A stretch of DNA of 64,000 bases, from assembly GCA_965206615.1 (NCBI GenBank), contig CBDBKI010000005.1, forward strand, positions 2,108,001 to 2,172,000. Reading direction: 5' to 3'. The notes under the pieces were generated by a model that saw only the letters and a program-made list of their open reading frames with translations, was not told the DNA's origin and searched no databases. This stretch comes from VXNE01 sp965206615 (GTDB taxonomy: Bacteria; Pseudomonadota; Gammaproteobacteria; Pseudomonadales; Azotimanducaceae). Both the position numbers and the translations under genes were made by a program. Below, in pieces: positions 30,764 to 38,944 of the stretch; the first letter of the stretch is position 1; every line of letters begins with the position of its first letter.

Positions 30764-32557
30764 ATGCAAATTCGCAACGTAGCCATCGTCGCCCATGTCG
30801 ATCACGGCAAGACCACGCTCGTCGACCGCCTCCTGCAGCAGACGGCGAGCGACGCTCGAATCGAGATCGCGGAGCGGGCGCTCGACAGCAACGAACTCGA
30901 GCGCGAGCGCGGGATCACCATTCTGTCGAAGACGACGGCCGTGGAGTACGCGGGGTGCCGCATCAACATCGTCGACACGCCCGGTCACGCCGACTTCGGC
31001 GGCGAGGTGGAGCGCATCCTGTCGATGGTCGATTCGGTCCTGCTGGTCGTCGACGCGGTGGAAGGCCCCATGCCGCAGACGCGGTTCGTGACCCAGAAGG
31101 CGTTCGCCGCGGGGCTCTCGGCGATCCTCGTCGTCAACAAGATCGACCGGCAGGCCGCGACTCCGCACCGGGTGGTGGATGGGGTGTTCGACCTGTTCGA
31201 CCGTCTCGGAGCGAGCGAGGAGCAACTCGACTTTCCGACGGTGTTCACCTCCGCGACGCTCGGGGTGGCCGGTCTTGATCCGGCGAGCCTGGCGGACGAC
31301 ATGACACCGCTGCTTGACCTCATCGTCGAGCGCGTGCCGCCGCCGTGCGCCGATACCGATGGGCCGTTTCAGATGCAGGTGAGCACGCTCGACTATTCGA
31401 GCTATGTAGGGGTGATCGGAATCGGCCGGGTGCGACGCGGGCAACTGCCGCCGCGCAGCCCGGTCTCCGTGGTGAACGCCGCGGGCGAGGTGCGCAAGGC
31501 ACGTGTGCTCTCGGTGCTCGCGAGCCGAGGTCTCGAGCGCGTCGAACTGCCCTGCGCGCGCGCCGGCGACATCGTCTGCATCACGGGCGTCGACGAGATG
31601 GGCGTCTCGGATACCGTCTGCGACATCAACACGCCCGAGGCACTGCCGCCGCTCGCGGTCGACGAGCCGACGCTGACGATGACGTTCCGCGCGAACACCA
31701 GTCCGTTCGCGGGGCGGGATGGCAAGTTCCTGACCGCGCGTCAGATCGAGGAGCGGCTGTTCCGGGAGGCTTCCTACAACGTTGCCCTGCGCGTACGGCA
31801 CACGCCGAGTGCCGATCGTTTCGAGGTCTCCGGGCGCGGGGAACTGCACCTTTCCGTGCTGATCGAGACGATGCGGCGCGAGGGCTATGAGATGGCCGTG
31901 TCCCAGCCGACAGTGATCGTCCGGGAGGAAGACGGCGTCCGGCTCGAGCCGTTCGAGTCGGTGGTCTTCGAGATAGAGGCCGAGCACCAGGGCCGCCTGA
32001 TGGAGGCCCTCGGTGAGCGCAAGGCGGAACTCAACGATGTCGACCACGATGGCCGGGGTCGCGTGCGACTGACCTGCACGGTCTCGACGCGGGCGCTGAT
32101 GGGGTTCCGCACCGAGTTCGCGTCGTTCACGTCCGGATCCGGGATCATGACCTTCTCCTCCGCGGGGTACGACCGCGCCCCGCGGGGGCTCGACACCGGC
32201 CGCAAGTCCGGCGTCCTGATCTCCAAGGCCACCGGCCGTGCGGTGGGCTATGCCCTCTTCAACCTGCAGAACCGGGGACGGCTCATGGTCGGCCCGGGCG
32301 TCGACGTGTACGAGGGCATGGTGGTCGGCGTGCACAGCCGTTCCAACGATCTCACCGTCAACCCGCTGAAGGAGAAGAAGCTCACCAACATCCGCGCGGC
32401 CGGCAGCGACGAGAACGTCCTGCTGACGCCGCCGCTCGAACTCTCGCTGGAGCAGGCGCTTGAGTTCATCGACGCCGACGAACTGGTGGAGGTCACACCG
32501 AAGTCGATTCGCATCCGCAAGATGGCGTTGCGGGAGAGCGAGCGGCGGCGGGCCTAG
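30764..32557 (+). CDS. typA: Ribosome-associated translational GTPase TypA/BipA
   Basis: A 597-residue GTPase of the elongation-factor class that binds 70S ribosomes and supports 50S assembly and stress adaptation. G1 AHVDHGKTT (~11-19), G2 in the RERGIT segment, G3 DTPGHADFGGE and G4 NKIDR are intact. EF-G-like domains II-V follow. The TypA-specific C-terminal end is visible in TVNPLKEKKLTNIRAAGSDE. E. coli TypA has 607 residues. ATG 30764 is supported by the conserved MQIRNVAIVAHVDHG opening. The TAG stop abuts a hairpin repeat that may end transcription. This gene marks a return to conserved chromosomal content after the decay zone. Confidence 0.97.
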   Translation: MQIRNVAIVAHVDHGKTTLVDRLLQQTASDARIEIAERALDSNELERERGITILSKTTAVEYAGCRINIVDTPGHADFGGEVERILSMVDSVLLVVDAVEGPMPQTRFVTQKAFAAGLSAILVVNKIDRQAATPHRVVDGVFDLFDRLGASEEQLDFPTVFTSATLGVAGLDPASLADDMTPLLDLIVERVPPPCADTDGPFQMQVSTLDYSSYVGVIGIGRVRRGQLPPRSPVSVVNAAGEVRKARVLSVLASRGLERVELPCARAGDIVCITGVDEMGVSDTVCDINTPEALPPLAVDEPTLTMTFRANTSPFAGRDGKFLTARQIEERLFREASYNVALRVRHTPSADRFEVSGRGELHLSVLIETMRREGYEMAVSQPTVIVREEDGVRLEPFESVVFEIEAEHQGRLMEALGERKAELNDVDHDGRGRVRLTCTVSTRALMGFRTEFASFTSGSGIMTFSSAGYDRAPRGLDTGRKSGVLISKATGRAVGYALFNLQNRGRLMVGPGVDVYEGMVVGVHSRSNDLTVNPLKEKKLTNIRAAGSDENVLLTPPLELSLEQALEFIDADELVEVTPKSIRIRKMALRESERRRA

Positions 32558-32578
32558 GGGACGGGCTTGTCCCGTCCC
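32555..32578. repeat. Hairpin repeat, CTTGT loop (copy 1)
   Basis: TAG then gggacggg-cttgt-cccgtccc (arms 32558-32565 and 32571-32578). It begins in the typA stop codon. Member of the family described with copies at 32609, 32660 and 38892. Confidence 0.75.
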
Positions 32579-32608
32579 AAAATACCCGCCACGGCCAGCA
32601 CGGGTGCT

Positions 32609-32630
32609 GTAGGACGGGCTTGTCCCGTCC
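32609..32630. repeat. Hairpin repeat, CTTGT loop (copy 2)
   Basis: tgtag then gacggg-cttgt-cccgtc; same layout as copy 1 with one fewer G. Confidence 0.75.
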
Positions 32631-32659
32631 CGTCCCAGGCGCGTGCACGACTGCGACAC

Positions 32660-32685
32660 GGGCGACGACAAGCGTCGCCCCTACG
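32660..32685. repeat. Hairpin repeat, CTTGT loop (copy 3, inverted)
   Basis: gggcgacg-acaag-cgtcgccc then ctacga. Reverse-complemented it reads tcgtag-gggcgacg-cttgt-cgtcgccc: the same loop and TAG prefix with a different, still perfectly paired stem. Confidence 0.75.
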
Positions 32686-32787
32686 AGTCCCGTGCCGAAT
32701 CAACCGCGGGCGGAACGAACCACGACACCCCGCCGGCGACCGAATCGGAGGACCGGGCGGAAGTCTGAGCGCCCGGCGCGGCCCGCG

Positions 32788-33567
32788 TCAGCCGGCGTCC
32801 TTCAGGTACCAGCGCACGCCGCACACATCGACGCGGTCGTCCGAGACGTAGCAGCCGCGCTCCTTCGCCGTGGCGAGGATGCGCGGGCGGTCGTTCACCG
32901 CGAGATCGACGCCTCCGAGCCCGGGTCCACGTCCGTCGGTAGCCTCCACGAATCGGATGGTCGCGTTGTTGAGCTCGAGGCTCAGCACGGCGCCATCGCG
33001 TTCGACGGGTAGTGCCGTCACCTTGCCCCACAGTTCGGCGATCCCCACCGGGTCCACGCCCTGCAACTCGACACCGAGGAAGTCCCGGGTGACCGACTGG
33101 TTGACGTTCCCCTCCCAGCCGAGCCCGCCGGCGGGGTGCCACATGCCGTCGAAATCGTTGTTGATGTCCCAGTCGATCTCGAGGAAGGACGCGATCATGT
33201 CGCGGGGATGGAGTTGACAGATGGTCCACGTCTCGCGCTCGGACTCCGTGGCGATCCGGACGCCCTCATCGAGCGCGCGCTGCCGCACGGCCTGCTGGGT
33301 GGGCTTGTTGCCGGCCTGGCAGATGACCATATAGCCGCCGTCGCCGTTACGCCGGTCGAGGTAGCGCCCACCGGCGGTGTTCTCCTCGACGGGGGCGACC
33401 ACCTCGAGGAAGTTGCGCCCGATCGGCATGAGCGTGTTCTCGAGCCCGTACACGCCGACGCCCGGGTCGATGAAGCAGGGCTCGATGCCGAAAATGCTGC
33501 ACAGGTCGTCGATCGCGGGGGCGAGTTCGCGTGCGACCAGCGCGATTTGGCGCAGTTGGATGGCCAT
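32788..33567 (-). CDS. Two-domain VOC family protein
   Basis: A 259-residue glyoxalase-like protein from ATG 33567. The N-terminal half begins LRQIALVARELAPAIDDLCS, the typical first VOC strand-helix. GRNFLEVVAPVEENTAGGRY and FLEIDWDINNDFDGMWHPAG suggest Glu/Asp ligands. The second half (SVTRDFLGVELQGVDPVGIA, then GGVDLAVNDR) is a second VOC unit. The substrate is unknown. It is transcribed divergently from the DsbA-like gene at 33636, with 68 bp between starts. Confidence 0.8.
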   Translation of the reverse strand: MAIQLRQIALVARELAPAIDDLCSIFGIEPCFIDPGVGVYGLENTLMPIGRNFLEVVAPVEENTAGGRYLDRRNGDGGYMVICQAGNKPTQQAVRQRALDEGVRIATESERETWTICQLHPRDMIASFLEIDWDINNDFDGMWHPAGGLGWEGNVNQSVTRDFLGVELQGVDPVGIAELWGKVTALPVERDGAVLSLELNNATIRFVEATDGRGPGLGGVDLAVNDRPRILATAKERGCYVSDDRVDVCGVRWYLKDAG

Positions 33568-33635
33568 GGAAATCCTCCTCGTGAAAATGTCAGGGAAGGG
33601 GGCGCAGGGCCCGCGCGCCCGCTATCATCGGACAC

Positions 33636-34283
33636 ATGCTGATAGAAATCTATTCCGACGTCATCTGTCCGTGGTGCTTCGTCGGCAAGCGCCGGCTCGA
33701 CGCGGCCCTCGCCACATCCGCGGGCGAAGACGTGGAGGTGGTCTGGCGACCGTACCAACTCTATCCGAACCTGCCGGCGACTGGCATGGACCGCGACGAA
33801 TACCTCGCGCGCAGGTACGGGGAACGGGCGGAGCGCGCGCGGGTGCCGAGGCGCATCGTGGAGGAAGGCGAGGACGCCGGCATCGCGTTCGACTACGCCG
33901 CCATCGGGCGCGTGCCCAACACGCTGACGGCGCACCGGTTGCTCGACCGCGCGGAGCGGGTGTCGGGCCCCGGTGCGCAACACGTGCTCGCCGAGGTGCT
34001 GTTCCGCTTCTACTTCTGCGAGGGTCGCGATGTCGGGGACCTCGAGACGCTCTGCGAGGCAGCCTCCGAGGCGGGGCTGGATGGCGGGGAAACGCGCGCC
34101 TACCTCGCGAGCGGCGTGGACGAGGAGGACATGCGCGCCCGCATTCGGGGCGCCTTCGAGGTCGGCGTCGTCAGCGTCCCCTGCTACCTGCTGAGCGGTT
34201 TCATGCTTCCCGGTGCGCAGACCTCCGACGTTATGGTCCAGTTCATCGAACGCGCGAAGGCGAAGCGCGCCGGGACCGCATAG
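33636..34283 (+). CDS. DsbA-family oxidoreductase (FrnE-like)
   Basis: A 215-residue thioredoxin-fold protein from ATG 33636 with the CxxC active site in YSDVICPWCFVGKRRLD (~8-24). The cis-Pro loop is in VVSVPCYLLSGFMLPGAQ, and the helical insertion between contains FRFYFCEGRDVGD. There is no signal peptide, so it is cytoplasmic, like FrnE/2-hydroxychromene-2-carboxylate isomerase-like members. A GST-like gene follows convergently, which fits thiol or xenobiotic metabolism. Confidence 0.88.
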   Translation: MLIEIYSDVICPWCFVGKRRLDAALATSAGEDVEVVWRPYQLYPNLPATGMDRDEYLARRYGERAERARVPRRIVEEGEDAGIAFDYAAIGRVPNTLTAHRLLDRAERVSGPGAQHVLAEVLFRFYFCEGRDVGDLETLCEAASEAGLDGGETRAYLASGVDEEDMRARIRGAFEVGVVSVPCYLLSGFMLPGAQTSDVMVQFIERAKAKRAGTA

Positions 34284-34314
34284 CCGGCGGCGCCGTTGCG
34301 CGAAATCGTGGGAG

Positions 34315-35307
34315 TCAGCCCCGCAACACCTCGAGACAGCCGGTCTCCGCCAGCAGGTCGTCGAGGCCGGCCACGTCCCGTGCTGCGGCGTACTTCGCGC
34401 GCAGTGCCGCGAGCGATCGCGCGTGGTATTTCTGCGGCTTCTGGGTCCAGTCGACGCCCTTCAGGGAGACGGTGAACTCCTCGCTGCCGGCCGCGAGGGC
34501 CGCCGCGTTCGCGGCGCTCCAGGGCAGGAACATGGCGCCGACCTGGTCGGCCAGCAGTGGCAGGAGCGTCGGCTCCAGCGCCGACCACGGCTCGAAATCG
34601 CCCTGGACGACCGGCAGCAGCATGCGGTCGAGCCACTGGTTCACGCGCGGCGCCCGCGCAATGACGGCCGCCGGCGTCGGGTCCCGCCGGGCGTTGTAGA
34701 TCTGCCCCCAGAGCCCGAAGTCCGCGAACGCCGGCCGCGCCCCGAAGAGATAGGGACGCCCGATCAGGTGACGTTCCAGCAGGGGCACGGCGTCCTGGAA
34801 GGACTGCTCGATCTGCGCGGCCGTCACCGCGTTCGAGCCCACGAACCAGACCCGGTTGACCATGCGTTCGACGACCGTTCGGGCGGCCTGCTCAAGGTCC
34901 TCGACGCTCAGGTCCGACCCACCGCTCGCGGCAAGGCGACGTGCGCAGGCGATCTGGTCGGCCGCGCGCGCCCAGCGGAAATGGAACATCCACTTGTTGC
35001 CCCACTCGTCGCCGAACTCTTCGAGCAGGGCGGAGACGAACGCCGCGAGGGGTTCCGACGGGTGGATCTCCGGTTCGGGAAAGTCTGCCTCCATGGCTTC
35101 GAGGATGGGGGTCGAGTCCTGTATGCCGCGGTCGTCCGGCGTGACCACCAGGGGGACCAGCGGCAGCCGTGCGTAGCGCTGGTACAGGTCCCCCGCGGCG
35201 GCGCGGGACAGCCACTCGTGCGGAATGCCCTTGTAGCGGAAGTACGACCGCACCTTGACGGAGTACGGCGACTCCTCGGCGCCGATCACGCGATAGACCT
35301 CTGTCAT
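34315..35307 (-). CDS. Glutathione S-transferase-like protein
   Basis: A 330-residue protein from ATG 35307 with GGGAGG five bases upstream. The N-terminal thioredoxin-fold domain reads ESPYSVKVRSYFRYKGIPHE, LPLVPLVVTPDDRGIQDSTP (cis-Pro) and ILEAMEADFP. A larger all-helical C-terminal domain has HLIGRPYLFGARPAFADFGL, the GST N-capping region. It is longer than a canonical GST (~210) because of C-terminal extension. Substrate and true glutathione use are unknown. Confidence 0.82.
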   Translation of the reverse strand: MTEVYRVIGAEESPYSVKVRSYFRYKGIPHEWLSRAAAGDLYQRYARLPLVPLVVTPDDRGIQDSTPILEAMEADFPEPEIHPSEPLAAFVSALLEEFGDEWGNKWMFHFRWARAADQIACARRLAASGGSDLSVEDLEQAARTVVERMVNRVWFVGSNAVTAAQIEQSFQDAVPLLERHLIGRPYLFGARPAFADFGLWGQIYNARRDPTPAAVIARAPRVNQWLDRMLLPVVQGDFEPWSALEPTLLPLLADQVGAMFLPWSAANAAALAAGSEEFTVSLKGVDWTQKPQKYHARSLAALRAKYAAARDVAGLDDLLAETGCLEVLRG

Positions 35308-35425
35308 GCGACCTCCCTTCCCGAGTCTCAAGGAAGCGCGGAGCGTAGACGACCGGGGGCGACGCGTAAATGTCTGGCGCTCGCTCGTTTCCGAGGCATG
35401 CGCTCTCGAACCCTCTTTGGCGGCC

Positions 35426-35471
35426 CCGGAAGGGACACCCACCCTGGGCTCCGGAAGGGACACCCACCCTG
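35426..35471. repeat. Two 21-bp direct repeats
   Basis: ccggaagggacacccaccctg occurs at 35426-35446 and 35451-35471, a period of 25 bp, in the leader of the serine hydrolase gene. Function unknown; the spacing is too long for a simple slipped repeat and could mark tandem operator sites. Confidence 0.6.
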
Positions 35472-35525
35472 CGACCCTGCAGCGACGGTGTGGTACGTTC
35501 GGGCTTTCGGCTCGGAGGACGGGGC

Positions 35526-36668
35526 ATGCCAGAAATCCACGGCACATGCGACGAGCGTTTCGGGCGCGTCACGGATGCGTTCGAACGGAACTTCACGGAA
35601 CTGGAGGACCTCGGCGCCTCCTTCGCGATGACGGTCGAGGGGGAGTTCGTGGTCGACATCTGGGCCGGCCATCGCGACGTAGCGGCGACGGAGCCCTGGG
35701 TCGAGGACACCATCGTCAACGTCTACTCGAGCACGAAGACCATGACGGCGCTCTGTGCGCTGCTGCTGGCGGACCGCGGCCAACTCGACATGCACGCACC
35801 GGTCGCACAGTACTGGCCCGAGTTCGCGCAGAACGGCAAGGAGGGGGTGGAAGTGCGGCATCTGCTGAGCCACAGCGCCGGCCTGTCGGGACTCGAGGTG
35901 GAAGCCTCGTCGCACGTCTGGTACGACTGGGACAAGGTTGCCGAACTCCTTGCCGCGCAGGCGCCCTGGTGGGAGCCGGGCACGGCGAGCGGTTACCACG
36001 CCATCACCCAGGGCAACCTGGTGGGCGAGGTGGTGCGGCGCATCTCGGGCAGGTCGCTCGGCACGTTCCTGCGCGAGGAACTTGCCGAACCCTTGGACGC
36101 CGACTTCCATGTCGGGGTGGACCCGAAGCACTTTTCACGCATCGCCGAACTCGTCCCGCCGCCGGTGACGCCGGACGAGATGCTCGATCTCGAGCCCGGG
36201 TCCATCGCCGCTCGTACGGTCGGGGCCAACGCCATGGTCGATGTCGCGGACACGAAGACGGCGGCGTGGCGGCAGGCGGAGATGCCGGCCGCGAACGGGC
36301 ACGGCAATGCACGCAGTATCGTGCGCCTGCAGACGTTGCTGGCGAACCACGGGACGGCGTTCGGCAAGACGCTGATGTCGCCCCCCGGATGCAAGGCCGT
36401 CCTCGAGGAACAGACCAGCGGCGTGGACCTGGTGCTGGGCATCCCGATGCGCTTCGGCCTCGGCTACGGCCTGCCCGTCGAGGGCCTGCCGGCGGTACCC
36501 AACGAGAACGTCTGTTTCTGGGGCGGGTACGGCGGCTCCCTCGTGGTGTGCGATCTCGATGCCCGGGTCGCCTTCTCCTATGTCATGAACCGCATGGACG
36601 CGGGCATCCTCGGCGACGAGCGAGGCTTCGGCCTCTGGAACGCCGTTTACGAATCCCTGGAGGCCTGA
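35526..36668 (+). CDS. Beta-lactamase-fold serine hydrolase
   Basis: A 380-residue protein from ATG 35526. The SxxK nucleophile is in IVNVYSSTKTMTALC (~68-71), the Tyr general base region in SGYHAITQGNLVGEV and the third motif in FWGGYGGSLVV. HLLSHSAGLSG is the common class-C/EstB signature. No signal peptide is seen, so it is probably a cytoplasmic esterase or peptidase rather than an antibiotic-resistance enzyme. The next gene (VOC) starts 3 bp after its stop, so they are co-transcribed. Confidence 0.87.
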   Translation: MPEIHGTCDERFGRVTDAFERNFTELEDLGASFAMTVEGEFVVDIWAGHRDVAATEPWVEDTIVNVYSSTKTMTALCALLLADRGQLDMHAPVAQYWPEFAQNGKEGVEVRHLLSHSAGLSGLEVEASSHVWYDWDKVAELLAAQAPWWEPGTASGYHAITQGNLVGEVVRRISGRSLGTFLREELAEPLDADFHVGVDPKHFSRIAELVPPPVTPDEMLDLEPGSIAARTVGANAMVDVADTKTAAWRQAEMPAANGHGNARSIVRLQTLLANHGTAFGKTLMSPPGCKAVLEEQTSGVDLVLGIPMRFGLGYGLPVEGLPAVPNENVCFWGGYGGSLVVCDLDARVAFSYVMNRMDAGILGDERGFGLWNAVYESLEA

Positions 36669-36671
36669 ATC

Positions 36672-37205
36672 ATGTCGGAAATTCGCCCATCCAAGTTCGC
36701 GCACGTGGTGCTTCGCACGAACCGCTTCCGGGAGACCGTCGACTGGTACCGCACGGTGCTGCACGCGTGGCCGGTCTTCGAAAACGACTTCCTGGCATTC
36801 GTCACCTACGACGACGAGCATCATCGCCTGGCCTTCGTGAACACGCCGGATGCGCCGGATCCCGCGCCGGGCACGGCGGGCATCGACCACTTCGCCTACA
36901 CCTACGAGACGCTGGGCGACCTGGTGCAGACGTACGGAAGGCTGAAAGAGGAGGGCATCGTGCCGGTGTGGACCATCAATCACGGCCCGACCACGTCGCT
37001 GTACTATCAGGATCCGAACGGCCACCGCGTCGAACTGCAGATCGACAACTTCGCGACCGCCGAGGAACTGGCCGCCTGGTTCCGCACACCGGCCTTCGGC
37101 GAGAACCCCATCGGCGTGGAATTCGATCCGGACGTGCTGGTCGCCCGTTACCGGGAGGGCCTGCGCCGGGAAGATCTGCAGGACCGGAACGCGCTCGCCG
37201 CGTAG
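36672..37205 (+). CDS. VOC family (catechol 2,3-dioxygenase-like) protein
   Basis: A 177-residue protein from ATG 36672. It opens with SKFAHVVLRTNRFRETVDWY (metal His), continues with HHRLAFVNTP and GIDHFAYTYETLGDLVQTYG (second His) and ends with YYQDPNGHRVELQID (Glu). These are the three ligands of a type I extradiol/VOC metal site. The substrate is unknown. It lies 3 bp after the serine hydrolase and is followed by the aldehyde dehydrogenase after 160 bp. Confidence 0.87.
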   Translation: MSEIRPSKFAHVVLRTNRFRETVDWYRTVLHAWPVFENDFLAFVTYDDEHHRLAFVNTPDAPDPAPGTAGIDHFAYTYETLGDLVQTYGRLKEEGIVPVWTINHGPTTSLYYQDPNGHRVELQIDNFATAEELAAWFRTPAFGENPIGVEFDPDVLVARYREGLRREDLQDRNALAA

Positions 37206-37365
37206 GCGATCAGCCGACCGGCCGCCCCGCCGGACAGACGGGACGCTTCCTGCGGTGGAAGTGGCCCGGCGTTGCATGGACAATAGCCGCCCGGCCTGTC
37301 CTGCGTCAGGCGCAGTGCGCCGTGGCCGAGCACAGTTCCGACATCTTTGAACAGGGGAGTCAATC

Positions 37366-38799
37366 GTGAGTAATCGACAGAAGTTCTACATCAACGGCGA
37401 GTGGGTGCCTTCGTCCACTGGCGACCTGCTGGAAGTCATCAACCCCGCCACCGAGGAAGCCATCGACACCATCGCGCTCGGCGGACAGGGGGATGTTGAC
37501 GCCGCCGTTGCAGCGGCGAAGGACGCTTTCGAGACCTTCTCGCAGACCACGCGCGAGGAGCGCGTAGCCCTGATGGAGCGGATCATCGAGGTGTTCAAGA
37601 CCCGCCTCGGCGAACTGGCGGCGACCATCAGCTCCGAAATGGGCGCCCCGATGGGGCTGGCGAACGCCGCGCAGGCGCCGGCCGGACTCGGGCACTTCAT
37701 GACGACGCTGAATATCCTGCGCAACTACGAGTTCGAGCAGGACGTCGGCTCTTCGCATGTCATCAAGGAGCCGGCCGGCGTGTGCGGCTTCATCACGCCG
37801 TGGAACTGGCCGATCAACCAGATCGCGTGCAAGGTCGCCCCGGCGTTGGCGGCGGGTTGCACCATGGTGCTGAAGCCCTCCGAGGTGGCGCCGTTCAACG
37901 CCGTCATCTTCGCGGAAATCCTGCACGAGGCGGGTGTCCCGGCGGGCGTCTTCAACCTCGTGAACGGCGACGGCCCCACGGTCGGTGCGGCGCTCGCGTC
38001 GCACCCCGACATCGACATGATGTCGTTCACGGGCTCGACCCGCGCCGGCATCGACGTCGCGCGCAATGCGGCTCCGACGGTCAAGCGGGTCGCGCAGGAA
38101 CTCGGCGGCAAGTCCGCGAACATCATCCTGGACGACGCGGACTTCAACGCGGCGATCTCCCGGGACGTGTTCGGCATGTGCACGAACTCCGGCCAGTCCT
38201 GCAACGCGCCGACGCGCATGCTGGTGCCGCGGTCGCGCATGGAAGAAGCTGCGGCCATCGCGAAGGCGGCGGCCGAGCAGGTCAAGGTCGGCGCGCCGAC
38301 CGCCCGGGACACCACCATCGGACCGGTGGTCTCCAGCGTGCAGTTCGAGAAGATCCAGAACCTCATCCAGAAGGGCATCGACGAAGGCGCGACCCTGGAG
38401 ACCGGCGGCACGGGACGTCCGGACGGCCTGAACCAGGGCTACTATGTGAAGCCGACGGTGTTCTCGAACGTCACCAACGAGATGACGATCGCGCGGGAAG
38501 AGATCTTCGGCCCGGTCCTGTCGCTCATCGGCTACGAGGACGACGAGGACGCCGTGCGCATCGCCAACGACACGGTCTACGGACTCTCGGGCTACATCTC
38601 GTCCGGCGATCCGGAACGGGCGAAGGCCATCGCGCGGCGCATCCGTACGGGCAACGTGCACCTGAACGGCGCCCCGCCGGACCAGCGGGCGCCCTTCGGC
38701 GGCTACAAGCAGTCCGGCAACGGCCGCGAGTGGGGCGAGCACGGCCTCGACGAGTTCCTCGAGGTGAAGGCCATCATGGGCTACAACGCCGCCGGCTGA
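37366..38799 (+). CDS. NAD(P)-dependent aldehyde dehydrogenase
   Basis: A 477-residue ALDH from GTG 37366 with AGGGGAG upstream. Cofactor-binding FITPWNWPINQIACKVAPAL, FTGSTRAGIDVARNA, the catalytic Glu in RVAQELGGKSANIIL and the catalytic Cys in MCTNSGQSCNAPTRM are all present. Length is standard. It oxidises an aldehyde to the acid with NAD(P)+; the exact substrate is not predictable. A strong terminator follows at 38820. Neighbouring esterase, VOC and carboxyltransferase genes suggest catabolism of carboxylic or aromatic compounds. Confidence 0.95.
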   Translation: MSNRQKFYINGEWVPSSTGDLLEVINPATEEAIDTIALGGQGDVDAAVAAAKDAFETFSQTTREERVALMERIIEVFKTRLGELAATISSEMGAPMGLANAAQAPAGLGHFMTTLNILRNYEFEQDVGSSHVIKEPAGVCGFITPWNWPINQIACKVAPALAAGCTMVLKPSEVAPFNAVIFAEILHEAGVPAGVFNLVNGDGPTVGAALASHPDIDMMSFTGSTRAGIDVARNAAPTVKRVAQELGGKSANIILDDADFNAAISRDVFGMCTNSGQSCNAPTRMLVPRSRMEEAAAIAKAAAEQVKVGAPTARDTTIGPVVSSVQFEKIQNLIQKGIDEGATLETGGTGRPDGLNQGYYVKPTVFSNVTNEMTIAREEIFGPVLSLIGYEDDEDAVRIANDTVYGLSGYISSGDPERAKAIARRIRTGNVHLNGAPPDQRAPFGGYKQSGNGREWGEHGLDEFLEVKAIMGYNAAG

Positions 38800-38819
38800 C
38801 CCCCGGCGGGATCCATGCG

Positions 38820-38865
38820 ACGGCCTCCGAGCCCGGCCGCACGCGCGGCCGGGCCGGGAGGCCGT
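38820..38865 (+). terminator. Rho-independent terminator after aldehyde dehydrogenase
   Basis: A compound stem: acggcctcc (38820-38828) pairs with ggaggccgt (38857-38865) and the inner gcccggccgc (38831-38840) with gcggccgggc (38845-38854), loop acgc. The run tctcttt follows. It sits 21 bp after the ALDH stop. Confidence 0.8.
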
Positions 38866-38891
38866 TCTCTTTGGCCGAAACGCGGGCCGAT

Positions 38892-38916
38892 GTAGGGGAC
38901 GCCCTTGTGGCGTCCC
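38892..38916. repeat. Hairpin repeat, CTTGT loop (copy 4)
   Basis: gtag then gggacgcc-cttgt-ggcgtccc (arms 38896-38903 and 38909-38916). It keeps the prefix and loop of copies 1-3 with a third stem sequence. Confidence 0.75.
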
Positions 38917-38944
38917 GTCTTCGAATTCGTGCGCGGTCCCGACG

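Noticed and set aside
30560..32671. Minus-strand open frame of 703 codons opposite typA
   Set aside because: typA motifs are unambiguous; the reverse frame is a codon-bias shadow.
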